Origin: Gammaproteobacteria bacterium
GTDB taxonomy: Bacteria; Pseudomonadota; Gammaproteobacteria; Pseudomonadales; Cellvibrionaceae
Assembly: GCA_004172865.1 (NCBI GenBank)
Contig: SEBV01000002.1
Location: forward strand, 62,001-126,000
DNA length: 64,000 nt
Reading direction: 5' to 3'
Made by a program: the position numbers and the translations under genes. The notes below the pieces were generated by a model. It was not told the DNA's origin and made no database searches. It was given only the letters and a program-made list of their open reading frames with translations. This document shows positions 46,399 to 54,458 of this stretch, piece after piece. The stretch's first letter is position 1. Every line of letters starts with the position of its first letter.

Positions 46399-47607
46399 AT
46401 GAAAATTATTGAAGCCAAAGTCATTGTTTCATGCCCTGGAAGAAATTTTGTCACGCTAAAAATTGTAACTGATCAAGGCATCTACGGTATTGGAGATGCC
46501 ACACTCAATGGCCGCGAACAAGCTGTCGTCGCTTATCTTGAAGATTATTTAGTACCCGCATTAATTGGACGCGACCCACAACAAATTGAAGACATCTGGC
46601 AATTTTTTTATCGCGGTGGTTATTGGCGTCGCGGGCCCGTCGGTATGACCGCATTGGCAGCAATCGATGTCGCGCTCTGGGATATTAAAGCGAAAGCCGC
46701 AAACATGCCGCTCTATCAATTGCTAGGTGGCCGCAGTCGTGACCGCATACTTGCCTACACGCACGCGAATGGCAAAGATTTGGAATCCACATTGCAGGCA
46801 GTCGAAAAAGCAAAAGCAAAAGGCTACAAAGCAATTCGCGTGCAATCCGGAATTCCAGGCATTGCTAAAACCTACGGTGTTTCAACATCGCAAAAAAATT
46901 ACGAACCTGCTGATGCAGATTTGCCGTCCACTGAAGTGTGGTCCACTGAAAAATATTTAAATTTTGTTCCAGAACTATTTGCAGCAGTGCGTAAAGAATT
47001 TGGCAACGAAATACATTTATTACATGATGTTCACCATCGCCTAACGCCCATTGAAGCAGCGCGTTTAGGAAAAGATTTAGAACCCTATCGGCTTCTCTGG
47101 ATGGAAGACGCGGTGCCTGCTGAAAATCAGGAATCGTTTAAATTAATTCGTCAACACACTACAACGCCACTCGCTGTTGGAGAAGTTTTTAACAGCATTC
47201 ACGACTGCCGCGAATTAATTCAAAACCAACTAATTGATTACATTCGTACCACCATCGTACATGCAGGCGGCATTACTCACGTGCGTCGTATTGCGGATTT
47301 CGCAAGCCTCTTCAACGTGCGCACTGGCTTTCATGGCGCAACGGATTTATCACCGGTTTGCATGGGTGCCGCATTGCATTTTGATTATTGGGTACCAAAT
47401 TTTGGTATTCAGGAACACATGGCGCATAACGAATTAACTGAAGAAGTTTTTTCGCATGCCTATCAATTTAACGACGGATTTTTTACGCCAGGCGAGGCGC
47501 CAGGTCACGGTGTAGATATCGACGAAGCGCTCGCTGCAAAATATCCCTACCAACGCGCTTGTTTGCCAGTAAATCGTTTGGAAGATGGAACTTTGTGGCA
47601 TTGGTAA
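46399..47607 (+). CDS. manD: D-mannonate dehydratase (ManD, enolase superfamily)
   Basis: A 402-residue enzyme, exactly the usual ManD length, converting D-mannonate to 2-keto-3-deoxygluconate in glucuronate breakdown (EC 4.2.1.8). The metal ligands are in [20 protein letters not shown] and AVGEVFNS; the catalytic His lies in [10 protein letters not shown], and the N-terminal [19 protein letters not shown] is the ManD/RspA signature. Low-activity relatives of this family exist, so function from sequence is likely but not certain. It follows the alpha-glucuronidase; the isomerase and reductase steps before it are not in this window. Confidence 0.9.
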   Translation: MKIIEAKVIVSCPGRNFVTLKIVTDQGIYGIGDATLNGREQAVVAYLEDYLVPALIGRDPQQIEDIWQFFYRGGYWRRGPVGMTALAAIDVALWDIKAKAANMPLYQLLGGRSRDRILAYTHANGKDLESTLQAVEKAKAKGYKAIRVQSGIPGIAKTYGVSTSQKNYEPADADLPSTEVWSTEKYLNFVPELFAAVRKEFGNEIHLLHDVHHRLTPIEAARLGKDLEPYRLLWMEDAVPAENQESFKLIRQHTTTPLAVGEVFNSIHDCRELIQNQLIDYIRTTIVHAGGITHVRRIADFASLFNVRTGFHGATDLSPVCMGAALHFDYWVPNFGIQEHMAHNELTEEVFSHAYQFNDGFFTPGEAPGHGVDIDEALAAKYPYQRACLPVNRLEDGTLWHW

Positions 47608-47686
47608 TTTTTTGGATTAGGTAATTTGTGGCGCAGGTAAATATGTCTACTACAATAAGTTTTAACAAAAACAAAAGAGGCCAATA

Positions 47687-48805
47687 ATGATGAAAAATTT
47701 TAAAAAAATTACACTCGCAAGTGTTATATCCAGCTCGCTATTTTTATTTGCTTGTCACGAAAAAAAAGCTGAAGCCCCTGTAGCCACAGAAACAGCTGCC
47801 AGTTCAGTTGCCGCAGCCGTTGAGAAAAAACCTGAATTTGTTTCAGAGCCATTGGTTACGAATATTTACACTGCCGATCCATCTGCACATGTGTTCAATG
47901 GAAAAATTTATATTTATCCATCGCACGATATTGAATCGGGCATTCCACAAAACGATAACGGCGATCACTTCAACATGAAGGATTTCCATGTTCTGTCGTT
48001 GGATGCAATTGGCGGCCCAGTTACCGACAACGGTGTTGCATTGGACATTAAAGATATTCCATGGGCAGGTCGTCAACTCTGGGCACCAGATGCCGCTGAA
48101 AAAGATGGCAAATATTTTTTATATTTCCCCGTTAAAGATAAGCAGGATATTTTTCACATAGGCGTCGCCACTGGCGATTCACCCACCGGCCCATTCAAAC
48201 CTGAAGCCACACCAATTTCAGATAGTTTCAGTATCGACCCTGCAGTATTTAAAGATAGCGATGGCAGTCACTACATGTATTTCGGCGGAATCTGGGGCGG
48301 GCAATTACAACGCTGGGCGACCGGTGCTTACAATGCTGCAGATACTTATCCAGATAACGACAAGCCAGCGCTCTCACCAAAAGTTGCCAAACTCAAAGAC
48401 AATTTGTTGAGCTTTGCAGAAAAACCGCACGACGTTCAAATTCTCGATAAAGACGGCAAGCCACTCACCACCGGCGATAACAGCCGCCGCTTTTTCGAAG
48501 CATCCTGGTTGCACAAATATAACGGTAAATATTATTTCTCCTACTCAACCGGCGACACTCACAACATCGCCTATGCTATTGGCGATAATCCCTACGGCCC
48601 TTTCACTTACCAAGGTGTAATTTTGGAGCCAGTGCTGGGCTGGACCAACCATCACTCTATTGTTGAATTCCAGGGCAAATGGTATTTGTTCTACCACGAC
48701 AGTTCACTATCGGGGGGCCAAACTCATTTACGTAGCGTGAAAGTTGCCGAGCTACATTACAATGAAGATGGCACTATCCAAACCTTAAGTGCATTTAAAA
48801 AATAA
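47687..48805 (+). CDS. GH43 glycosidase lipoprotein (beta-xylosidase/arabinofuranosidase)
   Basis: A 372-residue lipoprotein (lipobox LFAC, then HEKK) with a short Ala/Thr linker and a GH43 propeller. Base Asp in YTADPSAHVF, second Asp in SIDPAVFKD and acid Glu in RFFEASWLHKY fit the GH43 subfamily 1 pattern (xylosidase / exo-xylanase-like). Anchored in the envelope, it should act on short xylo-oligosaccharides. It has a good AGAGG site; two ATG codons in a row open it. A strong terminator follows. Confidence 0.92.
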   Translation: MMKNFKKITLASVISSSLFLFACHEKKAEAPVATETAASSVAAAVEKKPEFVSEPLVTNIYTADPSAHVFNGKIYIYPSHDIESGIPQNDNGDHFNMKDFHVLSLDAIGGPVTDNGVALDIKDIPWAGRQLWAPDAAEKDGKYFLYFPVKDKQDIFHIGVATGDSPTGPFKPEATPISDSFSIDPAVFKDSDGSHYMYFGGIWGGQLQRWATGAYNAADTYPDNDKPALSPKVAKLKDNLLSFAEKPHDVQILDKDGKPLTTGDNSRRFFEASWLHKYNGKYYFSYSTGDTHNIAYAIGDNPYGPFTYQGVILEPVLGWTNHHSIVEFQGKWYLFYHDSSLSGGQTHLRSVKVAELHYNEDGTIQTLSAFKK

Positions 48806-48822
48806 TTTTGCCGTTAGTTAAA

Positions 48823-48857
48823 GAAAAAAAGCCCAGCCAAAAAGCTGGGCTTTTTTA
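48823..48857 (+). terminator. Rho-independent terminator
   Basis: AAAAAAAGCCCAGC-CAAAAA-GCTGGGCTTTTTT, end of the hemicellulase gene set. Confidence 0.92.
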
Positions 48858-48979
48858 TTTTCGTCAGACGTATGCGAATTTAAGAACTTTCCTGTATTTG
48901 ACATTAGTTAGCTGCTTTGCAAAGATGCTCCGGCCAGTAAAAATATTACTTAATAACCAATAACAATGAGGTAATTATT

Positions 48980-49627
48980 ATGTCAGCTCGCCGATTTTCT
49001 CTTTTTTATCTTGTCTCATTTGCGGCAACATTTTCTCTTTTAAGCTTACAAACCGTTTTCGCAGCGGATACCCCCAATAACAAACTTAATTATTTAATAA
49101 ACGGCGATTTAGTTAACGGCTGGAGTTTGCAGCTGGGCGACCCCGCAAACTGGTCTACATCTGTTACTAATCGCACCGGCGAATCAGCCAGCGGCAAAGT
49201 CAAAGTAGAAACCAATGATCGCAATGCCAAAGGTGACGCGTTAAAAGTTACTTGGGATAAAAAACCCGGGCAAGGCAACTTGGGCATTTACGGCGGCTCG
49301 GTAGATCTTTCAAATTTAGAAAATGATGGCGCACTTTTTATTGAGATAAAAGTGATTACCCCTCCCAGCGGAAATGTCACCATAGGTATGGATTGTGGTT
49401 ATCCCTGCGGCGGCAAAGTATCGGTTAGCAAAAACCTCAAGAAACTCAAACGAAACGAATGGGATATGTTGCCTATTCCGCTAAATTGCTTCACTAAAGA
49501 AGGCTTGGATATCAAAAAAGTTATCGGACCATTCACCATGAGCACTGATGGCAAACTGCAAATTGAACTTGGCGAGATTAAGATATTAAAACTTGCGGAA
49601 GGTGATCTCGGCTGTAAAACACCTTAG
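48980..49627 (+). CDS. Free-standing ExoP-type carbohydrate-binding protein
   Basis: A 215-residue exported protein (signal peptide to FAAD). The mature part matches the galactose-binding-like domain (ExoP C-terminal type) that normally ends GH3 beta-glucan glucohydrolases of marine and soil gammaproteobacteria: NGWSLQLGD, the VDLSNLENDGALFIEIKV stretch, MDCGYPCGGKVSV with two Cys, and a WDMLPIPLNCF core. Here it has no catalytic domain. It could act as a secreted sugar-binding protein; enzyme activity is unlikely. It lies after the xylan set with its own GAGG ribosome site. Confidence 0.8.
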   Translation: MSARRFSLFYLVSFAATFSLLSLQTVFAADTPNNKLNYLINGDLVNGWSLQLGDPANWSTSVTNRTGESASGKVKVETNDRNAKGDALKVTWDKKPGQGNLGIYGGSVDLSNLENDGALFIEIKVITPPSGNVTIGMDCGYPCGGKVSVSKNLKKLKRNEWDMLPIPLNCFTKEGLDIKKVIGPFTMSTDGKLQIELGEIKILKLAEGDLGCKTP

Positions 49628-49665
49628 ATTCCCAGCACCATTCGCCCTGCTCAAATCACCTAAAA

Positions 49666-49687
49666 GCCGAGCCAGAAATGGCTTGGC
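49666..49687 (+). repeat. Small hairpin with GAAA loop
   Basis: GCCGAGCCA-GAAA-TGGCTTGGC, nine pairs including one G-T wobble, ending 18 nt before the cupin-gene start. There is no T-run, so it is not a typical terminator. Confidence 0.45.
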
Positions 49688-49705
49688 AACACAGAATTAT
49701 TATCC

Positions 49706-50716
49706 ATGCCTCATGCCATTACCGAGATAGCCGCGCCAACTCCAGAACAATTTCGCAATGAAATAATTCCGCGTGGAAAACCCATTGTTATACGAGGTCT
49801 CGTTAGGGATTGGCCTATCGTCCAATACGCTAAACAAAGTCCGTTAGCATTTTGCCAATATCTGATGCAGTTTGATCGCGGCCAGGAATTCAATACTGCT
49901 ATTGGGCCATCATCTACCGAGGGAAGAATTTTTTATAATTCAGATATGAGCGGGCTTAACTGTCGGTTTGAACAAAAAAAACTGGAAGCATCACTCAGGT
50001 TTTTACTCGACAATATCAACGAGAACCCGGCACCTTTGTTAGCGATACAATCCATTCAAGTGCCGCGTTTTTTAGCGGGCCTTGAACGTGAATTGCCGAT
50101 GCCATTAGTGCCCGTTAATACCGAGCCTCGCATTTGGATTGGAGGAAAAACGACGGTGGCGGCACATTATGACCCGTCTGAAAATATTGCTTGTTGTATT
50201 GCAGGGCGACGCCAATTCACGCTCTTTCCAACCGAGCAAGTTGGTAATTTATATATTGGTCCTTTCGAGTTTACACCTTCTGGAACAACTGTAAGCATGG
50301 TAAATTTTGATAAGCCGGATTATGAAAAGTTTCCCCGCTACAAAGAAGCGGAAGACGCGGCCTATACCGCATTACTTGAGCCTGGCGACGCTATTTACAT
50401 TCCTTATTTATGGTGGCATCACGTTAAAGCACTGGATGGTATTAATGCCCTGATGAATTATTGGTGGAATGGAAAACAAAAAAATGCCGGCACAGATCCT
50501 TCATTAACTCTATTGTTAGGCATGCTCAGTGTTCGAGATCTGCCAAAACATCAACGTGAAGCATGGCAAAAATTATTTGAATTTTATATTTTTTCTGAGC
50601 AACAATCTGCCGAACATATTCAGACGTTGCGACAAGGAATACTGGGAAATACAAACGAAGATAAATCGGCGAGTTTAAAACAAACAATTATCAAGGCTTT
50701 AAGCAGAACAATTTAA
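49706..50716 (+). CDS. Cupin-8/JmjC-like oxygenase family protein
   Basis: A 336-residue protein of the cupin-like (JmjC, FIH-type) fold. The iron site is visible: HxD in VAAHYDPSEN and the distal His in LWWHHVKAL, with a GDAIYIPYLWW strand before it. Members are 2-oxoglutarate- and Fe(II)-dependent hydroxylases where studied. It is the only plus-strand gene of the halogenase locus and runs tail-to-tail into the DUF6445-like gene with stops sharing four bases. Genes of this kind recur next to tryptophan-halogenase homologues and TonB receptors in Xanthomonas, Caulobacter and relatives; its target is unknown. Confidence 0.85.
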   Translation: MPHAITEIAAPTPEQFRNEIIPRGKPIVIRGLVRDWPIVQYAKQSPLAFCQYLMQFDRGQEFNTAIGPSSTEGRIFYNSDMSGLNCRFEQKKLEASLRFLLDNINENPAPLLAIQSIQVPRFLAGLERELPMPLVPVNTEPRIWIGGKTTVAAHYDPSENIACCIAGRRQFTLFPTEQVGNLYIGPFEFTPSGTTVSMVNFDKPDYEKFPRYKEAEDAAYTALLEPGDAIYIPYLWWHHVKALDGINALMNYWWNGKQKNAGTDPSLTLLLGMLSVRDLPKHQREAWQKLFEFYIFSEQQSAEHIQTLRQGILGNTNEDKSASLKQTIIKALSRTI

Positions 50717-51399
50717 CGTGTCAAAAATGTATTGAGTGTTAATCGCCCTAATTTTGGATCAGCGTTAAATTGAAAGTCTTTGCTGATATTGCCAGAATGA
50801 AGACTGGTGCTTCTATACATAACGAGGCGGTTAAATGCAGATGGCACCGAATATATTTGCTCAAACAGTTCGTTACTACCATTCATATATTCGCGTTTTA
50901 TTTTTCCCTGATGCAAAGATTTTAATAAAGTGTCCATATAGATCGTTCGACGCTCTGTATCAACAAACTCAAAACCCGTTTCTTTATGACGATAAAGAGA
51001 AGTTCCACCAAAACGCGAATCACATAAATAATAGACCGATGCAAGGTCTGTCATTTGATCAGAATCAAAATGGGGAACAGCTTGCTCTGGCTTCAGTTTT
51101 CCTGGAGGAGTCGTAATGAGCGAGAATAAGGAAAATAACCGCGAAATAGCACCTTCATCTCCGAAGGTATTAAAAATAATCGGCCTTAAATATTCAGAAA
51201 TTGCGATTAAATATTCTTCTGGAGCCTGCATTCGGAAGCCAGGATAAAAAGTATCTACCGCACTAAATGAAGAGTTTTCGCAACAAAAATCGACCAATAA
51301 CTGTGGTTGAGCAAGAAAATTATCCACAATGAGTACAGGTTGTTTTTCCTCTCCCACAATGTGGATTTGGTAGGAAAAATTCGGATGCAAATTAAACAA
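50713..51399 (-). CDS. DUF6445-like protein with an HxD...H oxygenase-type motif
   Basis: A 228-residue protein that follows the pattern of DUF6445. It carries VPHFDSDQ (HxD), a later SLHSGNI (distal His) and RLTLNTF (possible 2-oxoglutarate Arg) in the order expected for a 2-oxoglutarate/Fe(II) oxygenase of the prolyl-hydroxylase kind, so I suggest an oxygenase; that is inference. The start is a TTG with GGGAG about 6 nt upstream. It is the last gene of the halogenase operon on the minus strand, 25 bp after the first halogenase. Confidence 0.75.
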   Translation of the reverse strand: MFNLHPNFSYQIHIVGEEKQPVLIVDNFLAQPQLLVDFCCENSSFSAVDTFYPGFRMQAPEEYLIAISEYLRPIIFNTFGDEGAISRLFSLFSLITTPPGKLKPEQAVPHFDSDQMTDLASVYYLCDSRFGGTSLYRHKETGFEFVDTERRTIYMDTLLKSLHQGKIKREYMNGSNELFEQIYSVPSAFNRLVMYRSTSLHSGNISKDFQFNADPKLGRLTLNTFLTR

Positions 51400-51424
51400 G
51401 GCTCACTCCCGTAAACCAAAGCTG

Positions 51425-52948
51425 TTAAGCATGCTTCATCATCGCCGATGCACAATTGTCACGTATAAAATCTGCGTGTTTAGGCATACTATTCAAACGA
51501 TTCTGGATACCGGATCTAATTTTTGTCAGGCGCAAACGCAATTCATCATCTGAAATTGAATCGGCCACTGGGTGATACGCCTCCGGCATAAACCCTTGAC
51601 CAGCTAACACTGAAAACCAACTATTCTCTTTAAAAAGTTCATTCAAAGGAACCATCATTTCGCCGCGCGCACGGAAAGTATCCAACTTTTCCTGCAAGCG
51701 ATCTGGAATGGGCATATTTTTAACGTAGCGCCAGAACTCAGTATCTTCACGCTCGGTTATTTTATAATGCGCAATCAGGAAATCTTTAATATCGTCATAT
51801 TCCCAATGCATCTCATCATTAAATCGCTTAATCAGCAATTCATTAAATCCATCGCGTGGAAACATTGTCAGCAGCTTTGCGATAGTCACCTGCACCAAAT
51901 GAATACTTGTAGATTCCAGCGGCTCTAAAAATCCACTTGCTAAACCTATGGCCAGGCAATTTTTATCCCAACACTTTTTGCGAGCCCCCGTTACAAATTT
52001 CAGGACTCGTGGTTCAGCACGAGGTGCACCATCCAAACGAGACATCAGCTTACTGGTCGCCTCATCCTCACTGATAAAATTGTTACAAAATACGTAGCCG
52101 TTTCCGGTTCTATGTTGCAAAGGAATTCGCCATTGCCAACCAGCTTCTTGCGCTGTTGCTCGAGTGTAGGGCAATAGCTCGCCCGCACTTTCACAGGGAA
52201 CAGCAACGGCGCGATTTACCGGTAACCAATGACTCCAATCGTGATATCCAGCTTTCAGGGTTTCCTCAATAAGCAACCCGCGAAACCCCGAACAATCAAT
52301 AAAAAAATCACCCTTAACTTCTACACCCGATTCCAATACCACAGACTCAATATACCCGGTTGTTGGGTTTTGCTTTACTTGTGTGATCTTACCTTCTTGT
52401 CGAATTACGCCACGTTTCTCGCTGTACTTTTTCAAATAGGCAGCGTACAAACCAGCATCAAAGTGATACGCGTAATTAATCGGCGGGAGAATAGCGGGCC
52501 CTCTTTCATGATCTGTTTTCATGAACTTGCAACTGAGAGCCGCTTCTGTTTCTATATTAAATTTGGAAAAATCCAGGTTGCCACCTTCATTTTTCCAACG
52601 CTGCCAAAAATGCGAGAAAGTGACACCATCCATATCGACACCCATTAGTCCGAAAGGATGAAAATAACTGCTGCCGATATTTTTCCAGTTAACAAATTCA
52701 ATGCCGAGTTTAAAAGTCGCATTGGTTTCTCTCACAAACTCAAATTCATTAATCTCCAGCACCTTATTAAAGAACATGATCATAGGAATGGTTGCTTCGC
52801 CCACTCCTACAGTGCCAATTTGGTCTGATTCAACGAGTGTGATGTCGTAATTTTGGCAACCCATTACTTTAGAGAGCGCTGCGGCGGTCATCCAACCGGC
52901 TGTGCCACCGCCGACGATAACAACTTTGCGTATGGTGTTTTTATTCAT
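51425..52948 (-). CDS. Flavin-dependent tryptophan-halogenase homologue
   Basis: A 507-residue FADH2-dependent halogenase of the PrnA/RebH family. All key motifs are intact: FAD loop GGGTAGW, GVGEAT, the catalytic Lys80 in ATFKLGIEFVNW (PrnA Lys79), the WxWxIP signature in GWQWRIPLQHR, and the Glu of LEPLESTSIHL. It should halogenate an electron-rich aromatic such as indole or tryptophan; the natural substrate of TonB-receptor-linked members is unclear. No flavin reductase is in the window. The start is set at 52948, 16 bp after the middle homologue. Confidence 0.92.
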   Translation of the reverse strand: MNKNTIRKVVIVGGGTAGWMTAAALSKVMGCQNYDITLVESDQIGTVGVGEATIPMIMFFNKVLEINEFEFVRETNATFKLGIEFVNWKNIGSSYFHPFGLMGVDMDGVTFSHFWQRWKNEGGNLDFSKFNIETEAALSCKFMKTDHERGPAILPPINYAYHFDAGLYAAYLKKYSEKRGVIRQEGKITQVKQNPTTGYIESVVLESGVEVKGDFFIDCSGFRGLLIEETLKAGYHDWSHWLPVNRAVAVPCESAGELLPYTRATAQEAGWQWRIPLQHRTGNGYVFCNNFISEDEATSKLMSRLDGAPRAEPRVLKFVTGARKKCWDKNCLAIGLASGFLEPLESTSIHLVQVTIAKLLTMFPRDGFNELLIKRFNDEMHWEYDDIKDFLIAHYKITEREDTEFWRYVKNMPIPDRLQEKLDTFRARGEMMVPLNELFKENSWFSVLAGQGFMPEAYHPVADSISDDELRLRLTKIRSGIQNRLNSMPKHADFIRDNCASAMMKHA

Positions 52949-52964
52949 TATATAGGCCATCCAA

Positions 52965-54449
52965 TTAGAGCGTCATTTCAGTGTAAGACTGCAATAACGG
53001 CATTTTTTCGACTTCTGTTTTTATGTAAGTTAGCAACTGTTGAAATTTAGACATCAACTCATCATCTGGAATCTTGTCGATCAGCGCATCCAAGTTTGAA
53101 GTACTTAACTGATTCCCAACAAACAATGCCAGCCAATCTTCTGGAATAAAAACATCATCCTCCATTTGGGCGATAACCCCGCGCGATTTAAACAAATCAA
53201 TTCGGTAAGCTAAAGTGTCGGGAACAGTTTGTGCTCGAGCCGCATCCCAAAACGCGTCGCCAAAACGCTTGTTAAGCTTGTACCTTGCGAGCAAATAGTC
53301 ACGCACGCTTTCCATTTGTTTATTCATGGAGCGATTGAAGATTGCAGCCTCGGCCGCGCAATCTGTATATTGTGGTAGAAGTCCACGCAGGGCGGATAGC
53401 CCTAAATGCAAACTGAGTAGATGCGTTCCATCCAGAGGCTCAAGATTAGTAGCGGCTGAACCAAGGGCAATACAATTTTTAACCCATGGATTGGGGCGAT
53501 GATTGGCTGCAAATAGAGTTTCAACTGGATTGAAAAGTTTCATTCCTATGCTAGCTGACACTCGCTCTAAAACGTCTGATGTTTTTCCATGTTTCGATGA
53601 GCAAGCAATGTTAATCGTTGTTTTATTCAAGAGTGGGTATATGCCAACCCAGCCGGCTTTAAATGCGCTAATTTGATTAAATGCAGGTAAGGGCGTGAGT
53701 TTAGGGGCAGATGCAACAATGAGCCTGTCCACTGGAAAAGCAGATGCCCAACTTTCTACCGCGCCGGATGCTAACTGGTTAATCAACAAAGCTTCATAAC
53801 CAGAAGCATCTATAAATAAGTCGGCTGTGACTTCAGAGCCATCGGATAAGACTAAAGCACTTATACCTAAATCGCTTTGCTTGACCTGATGTATACCAGT
53901 AGCTCTGTGTTTCAATCCAGCAGCAATAGCTGCCTTTGCAATGGTGGCAATATAAGCGCGGGCCTCAAACTGATAACCGCTCGATGCATGGGAAAAAGTG
54001 CTTCCCACTTGTTCAAATACAACGTAACGACCTGCCAGCGCTGCTGCCGCACCTACATTAAACGCTTCGAATGGAAGTTTAAGCCCAGAATTAGCCGCTT
54101 TCTGCCAGTAGTGATAGAAAGGAACCTGATTAAAATCGACACCAGAACGGTCAAAGCTTTGCATATAGCTTGAGCCATTACCGAACCAGTTGTTGTACCT
54201 TTGGCCAAAACTATACATTCCGCCAGATAATCTCAGCAGTGTCTGCTCTTTTGCACCGAGCATATCGTGCAGCAGCCTATGGCTAGGCTGAACGGAAAAA
54301 AAATCTCCATCGTTCACGTCTGATGGTAACTCAAGAAACTCTAACTCAATATCCAGTTTATGGGCTGCGATGGTTTTTTGCAGCATGAAAGCTGTGATCC
54401 AGCCGTCTGCGTCACGCCCTACAACGACGATTCGTTTTAATGCATTCAT
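52965..54449 (-). CDS. Degenerate (probably non-catalytic) halogenase paralogue
   Basis: A 494-residue member of the tryptophan-halogenase family that keeps the length and fold pattern but has lost the motifs that make the others active. The FAD loop GGGTAGW is GRDADGW; the GVGEAT stretch is gone (FFSVQPSH); the catalytic Lys is Ser80 (GGMYSFGQRYNNW); WxWxIP is WVGIYP; and the active-site Glu-Ser is Asp-Gly (LEPLDGTHLL). The reading frame is intact and embedded with 9- and 16-bp gaps between two intact paralogues, so it is not a decaying pseudogene. It may be a structural or binding partner, or may have another flavin-related role. Confidence 0.85.
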   Translation of the reverse strand: MNALKRIVVVGRDADGWITAFMLQKTIAAHKLDIELEFLELPSDVNDGDFFSVQPSHRLLHDMLGAKEQTLLRLSGGMYSFGQRYNNWFGNGSSYMQSFDRSGVDFNQVPFYHYWQKAANSGLKLPFEAFNVGAAAALAGRYVVFEQVGSTFSHASSGYQFEARAYIATIAKAAIAAGLKHRATGIHQVKQSDLGISALVLSDGSEVTADLFIDASGYEALLINQLASGAVESWASAFPVDRLIVASAPKLTPLPAFNQISAFKAGWVGIYPLLNKTTINIACSSKHGKTSDVLERVSASIGMKLFNPVETLFAANHRPNPWVKNCIALGSAATNLEPLDGTHLLSLHLGLSALRGLLPQYTDCAAEAAIFNRSMNKQMESVRDYLLARYKLNKRFGDAFWDAARAQTVPDTLAYRIDLFKSRGVIAQMEDDVFIPEDWLALFVGNQLSTSNLDALIDKIPDDELMSKFQQLLTYIKTEVEKMPLLQSYTEMTL

Positions 54450-54458
54450 GCGTTAATC

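Noticed and set aside
52229-52648. A 139-codon frame on the plus strand
   Set aside because: It is antisense to an intact halogenase gene, without start signals or family features.
52965-54449. Calling the middle halogenase homologue a pseudogene
   Set aside because: The frame is full length, without stops or frameshifts, with tight operon spacing; only the active-site motifs differ.
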